NCBI RefSeq assembly: GCF_024708915.1
Contig: NZ_JANJXQ010000027.1
Location: 1-21,474, forward strand
Reading direction: 5' to 3'
Length of the DNA: 21,474 nucleotides
From: Thiobacillus sp.
GTDB lineage: Bacteria; Pseudomonadota; Gammaproteobacteria; Burkholderiales; Thiobacillaceae
The notes beneath the pieces were generated by a model. The model ran no database searches, was not told the origin of the DNA, and saw only the letters and a list, made by a program, of their open reading frames with translations. Position numbers and translations under genes: made by a program. Shown one piece after another: positions 7,933-17,803 of the stretch (position 1 is the stretch's first letter; every line of letters starts with the position of its first letter).

Positions 7933-8279
7933 GGCATTGCCTTCTTAAGTTGAGAGAAACCGGTAATGGGTAGGTATAGCACCTGCTCGTTGCCACCGCA
8001 GGCAGTCATCGGGTTCGTTGTGATCGGCATCGAGTCGTTTCAAATGCTGCGCCGAAGCATTCCAGAGAGTGTAGCGATTCGAGGGCCGATCCGCCCGTTG
8101 AGCACTTCAGTGACCCGCCATTTCGCACCTTGCCGGTGGATTCACCCGCTTTTGCCATCCCAGGCCGCGTAGGCCGGCACAGCGAACGCCAATCCGGCGA
8201 GAACAGGACCAAGCCAGGGTTTCGGTTTCAGCATGATTGGGCAAGGCAGCAGCGAAGCGGCCCAATGTAAGATTCGAGG
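7933..8279. other. 347-base gap between divergent gst and mnmC
   Basis: No gene of normal size fits here. On the minus strand there is a 33-codon ORF (8030-7929) that ends in an ATGA overlap with gst, and a 30-codon ORF (8234-8142) that reads like a signal peptide. On the plus strand TAAGAT at 8268-8273 lies six bases before the mnmC ATG and could be its -10 box. I see no RNA gene or strong hairpin. Confidence 0.6.
8142..8234 (-). pseudogene. Signal-peptide-like 30-aa ORF, possibly a gene remnant
   Basis: The ATG at 8234 opens a 30-codon frame whose first 23 residues form a convincing signal peptide (LKPKPWLGPVLAGLAFAVPA, then YAA), after which only seven residues (AWDGKSG) precede a TGA. 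Reading through that stop gives about 33 more codons (IHRQGAKWRVTEVLNG onward) to the next stop. It could be a secreted-protein gene broken by a stop, or chance. There is no clear ribosome site, and I do not recognise the product. Confidence 0.25.
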
Positions 8280-10097
8280 ATGCTGAAAACCATTATTCCG
8301 GCCCGCCTCGAATTCAGGGATGGCGTGCCGTATTCCGCTGCCTACGGCGACATCTACCATCCCGCCGACGGCGGCGCCGGGCAGGCGCGCCACGTCTTCC
8401 TGCAGGGCTGCGGCCTGCCGCAGGCGTGGGCGCACCGTGCCCGCTTCGTCGTGCTGGAAACCGGCTTCGGCACCGGGCTGAATTTCCTGGCGACCTGGGC
8501 GGCGTGGCGCGACGACCCGGCGCGCCCCGGGCGGCTGCATTTCCTGTCGGTCGAAAAGCATCCGTTCGGCGCCGACGACCTGGCGCGCCTGCATGCGCAA
8601 TGGCCGGAATGGGCGGCGCTGGCCAACGAACTGCGGGCGAACTGGCCGATGCCGACGCCAGGTTTCCATCGCATCGCGCTCGACGGCGGGCGGGTGCAGC
8701 TCACCCTGATGCTGGGCGAAGCGGCGGACTGCCTGCCGCAGATCGAGGCGGGCGTCGACGCCTTCTATCTGGATGGTTTCGCACCCGACCGCAATGCCGA
8801 TCTCTGGCAGTCCGGGCTGTTTGACGAACTCGCGCGGCGGGCGAACCCCGGGGCGGTGGCGGCGACCTACACGGTGGCGGCAGCGGTGCGCGAGGGGCTG
8901 GGCCGCGCGGGCTTCGCCTGCGAAAAACGCGTCGGCTACGGCCGCAAGCGGCATTGCCTGAGTGCGCGTTTTGCCGGCAAGGCCGGCGCCGATGAATCCA
9001 CCGTGCCGCGGCGTGTCGCCGTCGTCGGCGCCGGCGTGGCGGGCGCGGCCGTGGCGCATGCGCTGGCGCAGCGCGGTGTGGCGGTTACGGTGCTGGAGCG
9101 CGCCGATTCGCCGGCGCAGGCGGCCTCGGGCAATCCGCTGGCGGTATTCCGCCCGTTGATCTCGCGCGACGACAACTGCGCCAGCCGGCTGACGCGCGCG
9201 GCGTTTCTGCACGATCTGCGCGCCTGGGCCGCGCTCGGCGATGCGCCGGAATGGTCGCGCTGCGGCGTGCTGCATCTGGCTAAAGACGCGGCTGCAGCGG
9301 CACGGCAGCGGCTGGCGCTGGCCGGCGCCGCGCCGCCCGCCGATTACGCGCGCTGGGTGGAGCGGGACGAAGCACGCGACCTGGCGAACTGGCCGGTCGC
9401 CGCGGCCGGGGTGTTTTACCCGGCAGCGGGCTGGGTGGTGCCGGGAAGCCTGTGCCGCGCCTGGCTCGACCATCCGGCCATCCGGCTGAGAACCGGCTGC
9501 GCCGTGGCGCGCGTGCAGGCCGGCGCAACCGGCTGGCAGGCGCTGGGCGCGGATGGCGCGGTGATGGCGGATGCCGATGCCGTGGTGCTGGCCAACGCGC
9601 GCGACGCCCTGGAGCTGGTTGCGGGGCAGGCCTGGCCGCTGCATGCCGTGCGCGGCCAGGTCACGCGGCTGCCGCCCGGCGGTCTGCCGGAAATCCGGCG
9701 GGTGATCGCGCGCGAAGGTTACGTGGCGGCGGGCGCGGGCCAGCTTGTGGTCGGCGCAACCTACGAACACGATGACGAAGACAGCGCACTGCGCAGGGCG
9801 AGCGATCTCGCCAACCTGGCCCGGCTGGAGGCGATCCTGCCGGGCGCGGGCGAACGCTGCGCGCTGGCGGCAGCGAGCGGGCGCGCAGCGCTGCGCGCCA
9901 CCCTGCCGGACCGGCTGCCGATGCTGGGGGCGGTCGGCGGGCAGGCGGGGTTGTATGTGGCGGCGGGCTACGCCTCGCGCGGGGTGGTGTGGGCGGGCCT
10001 GCTGGGCGAGGCGCTGGCCGATCTGATGACCGGCCAGCCCTTGCCACTGGAGGCCGATTTGATGCGGGCGATCGCGCCTGGGCGGTTCGCCCGCTGA
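8280..10097 (+). CDS. mnmC: MnmC: bifunctional tRNA mnm5s2U34 methyltransferase / cmnm5s2U34 oxidoreductase
   Basis: Completes the wobble-uridine modification begun by MnmEG. The FAD domain removes the carboxymethyl group from cmnm5U34 and the methyltransferase domain methylates nm5U34, using S-adenosylmethionine. The protein has 605 residues (E. coli 668) with both halves present: an SAM motif ETGFGTGLNF near residue 60 and a methyltransferase core containing FYLDGFAPDRNADLW up to about residue 235, then VAVVGAGVAGAAVAHAL near 245 for FAD/NAD and a C-terminal YVAAGYASRGVVWAGLLGE segment. The start ATG at 8280 is supported by the family-typical opening (PARLEFRDGVPYSAAYGD). GAGG directly touches the ATG, too close for a normal ribosome site. 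The gene is monocistronic and converges with htpG. Confidence 0.95.
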   Translation: MLKTIIPARLEFRDGVPYSAAYGDIYHPADGGAGQARHVFLQGCGLPQAWAHRARFVVLETGFGTGLNFLATWAAWRDDPARPGRLHFLSVEKHPFGADDLARLHAQWPEWAALANELRANWPMPTPGFHRIALDGGRVQLTLMLGEAADCLPQIEAGVDAFYLDGFAPDRNADLWQSGLFDELARRANPGAVAATYTVAAAVREGLGRAGFACEKRVGYGRKRHCLSARFAGKAGADESTVPRRVAVVGAGVAGAAVAHALAQRGVAVTVLERADSPAQAASGNPLAVFRPLISRDDNCASRLTRAAFLHDLRAWAALGDAPEWSRCGVLHLAKDAAAAARQRLALAGAAPPADYARWVERDEARDLANWPVAAAGVFYPAAGWVVPGSLCRAWLDHPAIRLRTGCAVARVQAGATGWQALGADGAVMADADAVVLANARDALELVAGQAWPLHAVRGQVTRLPPGGLPEIRRVIAREGYVAAGAGQLVVGATYEHDDEDSALRRASDLANLARLEAILPGAGERCALAAASGRAALRATLPDRLPMLGAVGGQAGLYVAAGYASRGVVWAGLLGEALADLMTGQPLPLEADLMRAIAPGRFAR

Positions 10098-10153
10098 TCA
10101 GGCGGCGGTGAGCGGTTTGCCCTTGGTTGCGTACTGCCAGGCAGACTTGCCGA

Positions 10154-10157
<4 letters not shown>
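10098..10157 (-). pseudogene. Possible C-terminal gene remnant, 19 codons
   Basis: Between the mnmC stop and the htpG stop, the minus strand reads [19 protein letters not shown] followed by TGA (10098-10100). A TAG at 10158-10160 blocks it upstream. Most of its codons end in G or C, as in real genes here, and it lies downstream of htpG in the same orientation. It may be the tail of a deleted gene, or chance in GC-rich DNA. Confidence 0.2.
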
Positions 10158-12052
<1,895 letters not shown>

Positions 12053-12089
12053 GCCTATCTCCCGTCAAATACACATAAGGTGGAACGGG

Positions 12090-12118
12090 AAATGAGGGCG
12101 GCGGCGGCGGGTTTCAAG
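12090..12118 (-). promoter_or_regulatory. Sigma-32 (RpoH) heat-shock promoter of htpG
   Basis: On the minus strand CTTGAAA (12118-12112) is followed by a 14-base spacer (12111-12098) and CCTCATTT (12097-12090). The sigma-32 consensus is CTTGAAA, a spacer of about 11-16, and CCCCATnT, so the -35 box is perfect and the -10 box differs at one position. Transcription would start near 12083, leaving a leader of about 30 bases with GGGAGA before the ATG. htpG is a classical RpoH target, which supports the call. Confidence 0.8.
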
Positions 12119-12131
12119 CCCCCGCCGCCGC
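12101..12131 (-). terminator. Strong GC hairpin after ppk1, overlapping the htpG promoter
   Basis: An 11-bp perfect stem (12101-12111 with 12121-12131) and a 9-base loop begin three bases after the ppk1 stop codon. On the minus strand the stem is followed only by CGCCCTCATTT, a poor T tract. It may end or pause ppk1 transcription, or protect the 3' end. The loop contains the CTTGAAA box of the htpG promoter and the lower arm is its spacer. Confidence 0.5.
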
Positions 12132-12133
12132 AA

Positions 12134-14218
12134 TCACTTTTTGTCGGACAGCAGCGCCAGCAGCTCGTCCTGTGCGTTGTAGGCCTTGGCGCGGCGCTTG
12201 GTGCGACGGCGGTAGCTACCGTCCGGCTGCATCTCCCAGGTTTGCACATTGTCGCGCAGGTAGGGCTTGAGACCCTCGGCGATGACGCGTTTTTTCAGCT
12301 TGGGGTTGAGGATGGGAAAGCCGGTTTCGATACGGCGGAAGAAGTTGCGGTCCATCCAGTCGGCAGAGGACAGATACACCTGCTCGTCGCCGCCGTTCCT
12401 GAAATAGAAGATGCGCGTGTGTTCGAGGAAGCGCCCGACGATGGAGCGCACGCGGATATTCTCCGACAGGCCGGCGATGCCCGGTTTCAGCGCGCACACG
12501 CCACGGATGATGAGGTCGATCTTCACCCCGGCCTGCGAGGCGGCGTAGAGGGCGGCGATGACCTGCGGTTCGAGCAGGGCATTCATCTTGGCGACGATGG
12601 CGGCGGGCTTGCCGGCGGCGGCCAGCTCGGCCTCGCGGTTGATCGCGGCGACGACCTCGCTGTGCAGGGTGAACGGCGATTGCCACAGGCGCTTCAGCTT
12701 GCCGGCCTTGCCCAGCCCGGTGATCTGGGTGAACAGGCTGCCGACGTCGGCAGTCATCGCCTCGTCGGCGGTCAGCAGGCCGAAGTCGGTGTAAAGACGC
12801 GCAGTGCGGGCGTGGTAGTTGCCGGTGCCCAGATGCGCGTAGCGGCGCAGGCCACCGTCCTCGCGGCGGACGACGAGCGCGAGCTTGGCGTGCGTCTTGT
12901 GGCCGACCACGCCATAGACGACATGGGCGCCGGCCTCTTCCAGCTGGGCGGCCCAGTTGATATTGGCTTCCTCGTCGAAGCGCGCCATCAGCTCGACCAC
13001 CACGGTGACCTCCTTGCCCGACTGCGCGGCGCGGATCAGCGCCATCATCAGCTTGGAGTCGGTTCCGGTGCGGTAGACCGTCTGGCGGATCGCGACGACC
13101 TGCGGGTCGGCGGCGGCCTGCTCGATGAAGTCGATCACCGGCTGGAAGGATTCGAATGGGTGGTGCAGCAGGATGTCGCCCTTGCGGACCGCGTCGAACA
13201 TGTCGTAGCGGCCGGAGAGCTGCTTGGGCAGGCCGGGCTGGTAGTCGGGGTACTTGAGGTCGGGGCGGTCTACCTTGTCGGGCACCGACATCAGGCGCAC
13301 CAGGTTGACGATGCCGGGCACCTGGTAGAGGTCCTCGCGGCCGAGGCCGAACTGCTGGAGCAGGAATTCGGACATCGCCTCGGAGCAGTTGTCGGCGACT
13401 TCCAGGCGCACGCCGTCGCCGAAATGGCGCTGCGGCAGTTCGCCCTGCAGGGCGGTGCGCAGGTTCTTCACCTCCTCGTCGTCCACGAACAGATCGGAAT
13501 TGCGCGTGACGCGGAACTGGTAGCAGCCGAGAATGTTCATGCCGGCGAACAGCTCGCCGACATGCTGGTGCAGCGTCGCGGAGAGAAAGATGAAGCCGAA
13601 ATCGACGCCGGTGAGCTCGCGCGGCAACTGGATCACGCGCGGCAGGGCGCGCGGCGCCTGGACGATCGCGGCGCCCGAGTTGCGCCCGAAGGCGTCCTTG
13701 CCTTCGAGCTCGACGGCGAAGTTGAGGCTCTTGTTGAGCACGCGCGGGAAGGGATGGGCCGGGTCGAGCCCGATCGGCGTCAGCACCGGCATCACCTCGC
13801 GGCGGAAGTACTCGTGAATCCAGGTACGCTGCTCGTCCGTCCATTCCGCGCGGCGCAGAAAGACGATGCCCTCGTGCGCGAGGGCCGGCAGGATCACGTC
13901 GTTGAGCAGCGCGTACTGCTCCCGGATCAGCGCGTGGGCCTCCTGGGTGACGCGGCGGAATACCTCCTGCGGGCTGCGCCGGTCGGCGCCGGTGGCGTTG
14001 CTGCGCAACTTGATCTGCTCCTTGATGCCGGCGACGCGGATCTCGAAAAACTCGTCGAGGTTCGAGGAGACGATGCAGAGGAAGCGCAGCCGCTCCAGCA
14101 GCGGCACGCGCTCGTCGGCGGCCTGGGCCAGCACGCGGCGGTTGAAGGCGAGCAGGGTGAGTTCGCGGTTGAGGAAGTGGTCGGAGGGGAAATCGTGGTG
14201 CGCGTACATCTGGATCAT
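12134..14218 (-). CDS. ppk1: Polyphosphate kinase 1
   Basis: Reversible polymerisation of the ATP gamma-phosphate into inorganic polyphosphate at the inner face of the membrane. With the ATG at 14218 the protein has 694 residues (E. coli 688) and begins near the conserved FLNRELTLLAFNRRVL helix. A start at 14374 would add 52 residues that cross the promoter region and even the ppx start. The two PLD-type histidines are H443 (GHKTHAKLALV) and H600 (LEHTRIFYF), offset by eight from E. coli H435 and H592; H443 would be the phosphorylated residue. SSNLDEFFEIRVAG lies in the N-domain. The ribosome site is weak. The gene diverges from ppx (161-base gap), which encodes the opposing activity; in many enterobacteria the two are in one operon instead. 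Confidence 0.97.
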   Translation of the reverse strand: MIQMYAHHDFPSDHFLNRELTLLAFNRRVLAQAADERVPLLERLRFLCIVSSNLDEFFEIRVAGIKEQIKLRSNATGADRRSPQEVFRRVTQEAHALIREQYALLNDVILPALAHEGIVFLRRAEWTDEQRTWIHEYFRREVMPVLTPIGLDPAHPFPRVLNKSLNFAVELEGKDAFGRNSGAAIVQAPRALPRVIQLPRELTGVDFGFIFLSATLHQHVGELFAGMNILGCYQFRVTRNSDLFVDDEEVKNLRTALQGELPQRHFGDGVRLEVADNCSEAMSEFLLQQFGLGREDLYQVPGIVNLVRLMSVPDKVDRPDLKYPDYQPGLPKQLSGRYDMFDAVRKGDILLHHPFESFQPVIDFIEQAAADPQVVAIRQTVYRTGTDSKLMMALIRAAQSGKEVTVVVELMARFDEEANINWAAQLEEAGAHVVYGVVGHKTHAKLALVVRREDGGLRRYAHLGTGNYHARTARLYTDFGLLTADEAMTADVGSLFTQITGLGKAGKLKRLWQSPFTLHSEVVAAINREAELAAAGKPAAIVAKMNALLEPQVIAALYAASQAGVKIDLIIRGVCALKPGIAGLSENIRVRSIVGRFLEHTRIFYFRNGGDEQVYLSSADWMDRNFFRRIETGFPILNPKLKKRVIAEGLKPYLRDNVQTWEMQPDGSYRRRTKRRAKAYNAQDELLALLSDKK

Positions 14219-14253
14219 GATCGGGAGCCGCCGTGGGATTGGGTATCGATGAT

Positions 14254-14271
14254 GTTGCACAATGATTGCAT
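14254..14271. promoter_or_regulatory. 11-bp-period direct repeat in the ppk1-ppx divergent promoter
   Basis: GTTGCAC at 14254-14260 and ATTGCAT at 14265-14271 share TTGCA and are four bases apart, giving an 11-base period. PhoB boxes also consist of two 7-base repeats with four bases between, but their half-site is CTGTCAT, which these match at only 3-4 positions. It lies in the most AT-rich part of the gap, so a regulator site shared by ppk1 and ppx is plausible. The regulator is not proven. Confidence 0.3.
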
Positions 14272-14340
14272 AAGTATGACACGCCCCGCCAGCACCGTTT
14301 CCAGGGATGCGGCGCGTGGCTATCCGTCCGTCGCCTGGGC

Positions 14341-14346
14341 TAGAAT
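14341..14346 (+). promoter_or_regulatory. Probable -10 box for ppx
   Basis: TAGAAT at 14341-14346 matches five of six bases of TATAAT and lies 33 bases before the ppx GTG start at 14380. No convincing -35 box sits 16-18 bases upstream, so activation by a regulator would be expected if this is the true promoter. Confidence 0.4.
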
Positions 14347-14379
14347 CGCCGCACCGCAAAACCATCGCCGTCACTCATC

Positions 14380-15888
14380 GTGGTCCACGAACACGTCGCC
14401 GCCGTCGATATGGGCTCCAACAGTTTCCGCCTGCAGGTGGGGCGGATTGTCGGCAACCAGATCTATCCCCTCGACGGCCTCAAGGAGACGGTGCGGCTCG
14501 CCGCCGGTCTGACGCCGGACAAGCGGCTCGACGCGGCCTCGCAGCAGCGCGCGCTGGAGGCGCTGGCGCGTTTCGGCGAGCGCCTGCGCGGCTTCGAGCC
14601 TGATGCGGTGCGCGCCGTCGCCACCAACACCCTGCGCGTGGCCAAGAACGGCCCGGCTTTCCTTTCCCAGGCCGAGGCGGCGCTCGGCTTTCCGATCGAG
14701 ATCATCGCCGGCCGCGAGGAGGCGCGCCTGATCTACCTCGGCGTCGCCCACACGCTGCCCAATCAGCGCATCCGCCACCTGGTGGTGGATATCGGCGGCG
14801 GCTCCACCGAATTCATCATCGGCCGCGACATCCAGCCGCTGCAGCTCGAATCGCTCTACATGGGCTGCGTCAGCTACAGCCTGCGCTTCTTTCCCGACGG
14901 CAGGATCGACAAGCGCGGCATGAAGGAGGCCGAACTCGCCGCGCGCCGCGAGCTGCAGACCATCGTGCACGCCTACCGCGACACCGGCTGGGACGAGGCG
15001 GTCGGCTCCTCGGGCACCGCCAAGGCGATCCGCGACATCCTCGAACTCAACGGCTACGCCGACGGCGGCATTACCCGCGACGGCATCGAGCGGCTGCGCG
15101 CCCGGCTCGTGCAGGCCGGCCACGCGGCGCGCGCCGGCCTCGACGGCATGCGCCCCGACCGCGTGCCGGTGATCCCCGGCGGCCTCGCCATCATGTCGGC
15201 GGTGTTCAAGGAGTTCGGCCTGGAGCAGATGACTTTCTCCGAGGGGGCGCTGCGCCTCGGCGTGCTCTACGACCTGCTCGGCCGCTACCACCACGACGAC
15301 CTGCGCGAGGCGACGGTCAGCCGCTTCATGCAGCGCTACGAGGTGGACCGCCGCCAGGCCTCGCGCGTCAGCCTGCTCGCCCTCGAACTGTTCCAGCAGC
15401 TGCGCCCGCAGGACCCGCTGGAGGATTCGGTCGCCGCGCAATTCCTCATCTGGGCGGCGCGCCTGCACGAGGTCGGCATCTCGGTCGCCCATTCGAGCTT
15501 CCACAAGCACAGCGCCTACATCCTTGCCAACGCCGACATGCCGGGTTTCTCCAAGCGCGACCAGGCCCTGCTGGCGCGCCTGGTGCTCGCCCATCGCGGC
15601 AAGCTGGAGCGCGTGCAGTCGCTGACGCGCCAGTTCCAGGAATCGTCCGAATGGCTGCTGATCTTCTGCCTGCGCATCGCCGCCCTGCTGCACCGGGCCC
15701 GCGACGACGCGCCCATGCCGCGCATCGGCGCGGCCGTCGGCCCGCGCGGCTTCCAGCTGCATGTCGACGCCGAGTGGCTGGCGGAAGCGCCGCTCACCGC
15801 CGCCGTGCTGACGGAGGAGGTGCAGCAGTGGTCGAACGTCGGCATCGAGCTGAAGGTCCGCCGCACCCGCGCGGCAGCGCGCGACTGA
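14380..15888 (+). CDS. ppx: Exopolyphosphatase (Ppx/GppA family)
   Basis: Removes terminal phosphate from polyphosphate, or acts on pppGpp in the GppA branch. 502 residues, close to E. coli Ppx (513). The ASKHA fold is seen in DMGSNSFRLQVG at residues 10-21, in AGREEARLIYLGV near 110 with the catalytic-type glutamate, and in VVDIGGGSTEF near 134. The C-terminal helical part (about 310-502) contains an HD-like segment, HEVGISVAHSSFHKHSAYIL, as in long Ppx proteins. The start is the GTG at 14380; the conserved N-terminal strand begins within ten residues of it, so little room is left for another start. Only four bases separate it from the STAS-mlaE gene, so it heads the downstream operon. Divergence from ppk1 supports Ppx over GppA. 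Confidence 0.95.
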   Translation: MVHEHVAAVDMGSNSFRLQVGRIVGNQIYPLDGLKETVRLAAGLTPDKRLDAASQQRALEALARFGERLRGFEPDAVRAVATNTLRVAKNGPAFLSQAEAALGFPIEIIAGREEARLIYLGVAHTLPNQRIRHLVVDIGGGSTEFIIGRDIQPLQLESLYMGCVSYSLRFFPDGRIDKRGMKEAELAARRELQTIVHAYRDTGWDEAVGSSGTAKAIRDILELNGYADGGITRDGIERLRARLVQAGHAARAGLDGMRPDRVPVIPGGLAIMSAVFKEFGLEQMTFSEGALRLGVLYDLLGRYHHDDLREATVSRFMQRYEVDRRQASRVSLLALELFQQLRPQDPLEDSVAAQFLIWAARLHEVGISVAHSSFHKHSAYILANADMPGFSKRDQALLARLVLAHRGKLERVQSLTRQFQESSEWLLIFCLRIAALLHRARDDAPMPRIGAAVGPRGFQLHVDAEWLAEAPLTAAVLTEEVQQWSNVGIELKVRRTRAAARD

Positions 15889-15892
15889 GGCC

Positions 15893-17017
15893 ATGGCCGA
15901 CGCCCGCGTCAGCGCGAGCACCGATGCCGCCGGCCGGCAGACGCTGACCCTCGACGGCCGCTGGACCCTGCGCGCGCTGAGCGCCGCCGACGGCGACTGG
16001 CGGCGCTGGCTTGCCGCGGAGGAGGGCCGGCGCGACGCGAGCTGGAACTGCATGGGCATCGAGGCCCTCGACTCCACCGGCGCGCTGCTGCTGTGGCGCG
16101 CCTGGGGGCGGCGCCTGCCCGAGGTGCTGCTGATCCGGCCCGAGCACCAGCGCATCTTCGAGCGCATCGCCGCCGCCGACCGCGAGCCGCCGGCCGTCGG
16201 CGTGCCGCGCTCGCCCTTCGAGGGCCTGATCGTCCTCGGCGGCGCGACCCTCGCGGCGGGGCGCCACCTGCGCGCCTTCGTCGCCCTGCTCGGGCAGCTG
16301 GCGCTCGACTGCGCGCACCTGCTGCGCCACCGCGCCGACCTGCCCCGGCGCGAGATCTCCGCCAACATCTACAAGAGCGGCGTGCGCGCGATGCCGGTCA
16401 CCGCGCTGGTCGGCTTCCTCATCGGCGTGGTGCTCTCCTACCTTTCCTCGCTGCAGCTGCGGCAGTTCGGCGCCGACGTCTTCATCGTCAACATCCTCGG
16501 CCTCGGCATCATCCGCGAGCTCGGCCCGGTGCTCGTCGCCGTGCTGGTCGCCGGCCGCTCCGGCTCGGCGATGACCGCCCAGCTCGGCGTGATGCGCGTC
16601 ACCGAGGAGATCGACGCCCTCGCCACCATGGGCGTGCCGCGCAGCCTGCGCCTGGTGTTCCCCAAGGTGGTCGCCCTCGGCGTCGCCATGCCGCTGCTGG
16701 TGCTGTGGACCACCGCGATCGCCCTGGTCGGCGGCATGGTCTCGGCCCAGTTCCAGCTCGACATCGGCTACGGCTTTTTCCTCGAAACCCTGCCCAAGGC
16801 GGTGCCGGTCGCCAACCTCTGGATCGGCCTCGCCAAGGGTGTCGTGTTCGGCGTCGCCATCGCGCTGGTCGCCTGCCACTTCGGCCTGCGCGTGCAGCCC
16901 AACACCGAAAGCCTCTCCGCCAACACGACGGCCTCGGTGGTCTCGGCCATCACCATCGTCATCCTCATCGACGCCGTGTTCGCCATCGCGACGCGCGGCA
17001 TCGGCCTGCCCAGATGA
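15893..17017 (+). CDS. mlaE: STAS-MlaE fusion, permease of an MCE-type lipid ABC transporter
   Basis: Inner-membrane permease that, with MlaF and MlaD, moves phospholipid between inner and outer membranes. 374 residues, about 110 more than E. coli MlaE (260). The extra N-terminal part (1-100) is a STAS domain like MlaB, with the signature IEALDSTGALLLWRAWG. Residues 110-374 are the permease: an interfacial helix, IYKSGVRAMPVTALVGFLIG, the coupling segment VTEEIDALATMGVP, and about five hydrophobic helices, ending with a LIDAVFAIATRGIG segment. The protein thus carries its own MlaB-type regulator. It starts four bases after ppx and its stop overlaps the mlaF ATG (ATGA), which suggests translational coupling. 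STAS-permease fusions occur in other proteobacteria. Confidence 0.93.
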   Translation: MADARVSASTDAAGRQTLTLDGRWTLRALSAADGDWRRWLAAEEGRRDASWNCMGIEALDSTGALLLWRAWGRRLPEVLLIRPEHQRIFERIAAADREPPAVGVPRSPFEGLIVLGGATLAAGRHLRAFVALLGQLALDCAHLLRHRADLPRREISANIYKSGVRAMPVTALVGFLIGVVLSYLSSLQLRQFGADVFIVNILGLGIIRELGPVLVAVLVAGRSGSAMTAQLGVMRVTEEIDALATMGVPRSLRLVFPKVVALGVAMPLLVLWTTAIALVGGMVSAQFQLDIGYGFFLETLPKAVPVANLWIGLAKGVVFGVAIALVACHFGLRVQPNTESLSANTTASVVSAITIVILIDAVFAIATRGIGLPR

Positions 17018-17781
17018 GTGTTCCCGTCATCGCCATCCGCGACCTCTCCACCCGCTTCGGCGAGCACTGGGTGCATCGCGGCCTCGACCTGGAAATTGCC
17101 ACCGGCGAGATGGTCGCGCTGGTGGGCGGCTCGGGCAGCGGCAAGACCACGCTGCTGCGCCAGATGATCGGGCTGCTGACGCCGACCAAGGGCGAGATCC
17201 GCCTGTTCGGCGAGCCGCTGTTCGGCGGCGGCGTGCTGCGCGAGCGCGCGCTGCGGCGGCGCTTCGGCGTGCTGTTCCAGCACGGCGCGCTGTTCTCGGC
17301 CTTCAATGTCTTCGACAACATCGCCTTCCCGTTGCGCGAGCTCAAGTGCTTCGAGGAGACGACGATCCGCGACCTGGTCATGCTCAAGCTCGAAATGGTC
17401 GAACTCTTGCCGCGCCATGCCGAACTGATGCCGGCCGAGCTCTCCGGCGGCATGGTCAAGCGCGTCGCCCTGGCGCGCGCCCTGGCGCTCGAACCCGAGC
17501 TGCTGCTGCTCGACGAGCCCACCGCCGGCCTCGACCCCGACCGCTCCGACGCCTTCGTGCGGCTGACGCGCCAGCTCGGCCACGAACTCGGCCTGACCGT
17601 CGTGCTCGTTACCCACGACCTCGACACCCTGGCGGCGCTGGCGACGCGCGTCGCCGTGCTCGCCGAGCAGCGCATCCTCGCCTACGGCGGCATCGACGCG
17701 GTGGTGCGCATCGACCATCCTTTCATCCGCAACTTCTTCCATTCGGAGCGCAGCCAGCGCGCCCTTGCCCACGCCCACTGA
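17014..17781 (+). CDS. mlaF: MlaF-type ATPase of the MCE lipid transporter
   Basis: Cytosolic ATPase subunit that powers the MlaE/MlaD transporter; 255 residues (E. coli MlaF 269). All ABC motifs are intact: Walker A GGSGSGKTT at 38-46, Q-loop LFQHGALF, signature LSGGMVKRVALARAL, Walker B LLLLDEPTAGLDP, and the H-loop VTHD. LSGGM in place of LSGGQ is usual for MlaF-type proteins, by recall. The C-terminal tail after about residue 235 (IDHPFIRNFFHSERSQRAL) corresponds to the MlaF extension that contacts its dimer partner and MlaB. The start ATG at 17014 overlaps the mlaE stop; reading the frame further upstream would run antiparallel to no known domain and is only the mlaE shadow. Confidence 0.95.
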   Translation: MSVPVIAIRDLSTRFGEHWVHRGLDLEIATGEMVALVGGSGSGKTTLLRQMIGLLTPTKGEIRLFGEPLFGGGVLRERALRRRFGVLFQHGALFSAFNVFDNIAFPLRELKCFEETTIRDLVMLKLEMVELLPRHAELMPAELSGGMVKRVALARALALEPELLLLDEPTAGLDPDRSDAFVRLTRQLGHELGLTVVLVTHDLDTLAALATRVAVLAEQRILAYGGIDAVVRIDHPFIRNFFHSERSQRALAHAH

Positions 17782-17803
17782 CCATGCCCGCCGAGGACCG
17801 ACC

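Noticed and set aside
8142..9770. Minus-strand frame of 542 codons antisense to mnmC
   Set aside because: Arg/Gly/His-rich shadow of the well-supported mnmC. Only its last 30 codons, outside mnmC, deserved a separate note.
12098..12111. GGC triplet run as a microsatellite
   Set aside because: Only a few units long and explained as one arm of the ppk1 hairpin and the spacer of the htpG promoter.
14371..16368. Minus-strand frame of 665 codons antisense to ppx and mlaE
   Set aside because: Shadow of two conserved genes in one operon, with no recognisable motif of its own.
16093..17013. Long N-terminal extension of mlaF inside mlaE
   Set aside because: Pro/Arg-rich shadow of mlaE; the ABC ATPase fold starts just after the ATG at 17014, which overlaps the mlaE stop as ATGA.
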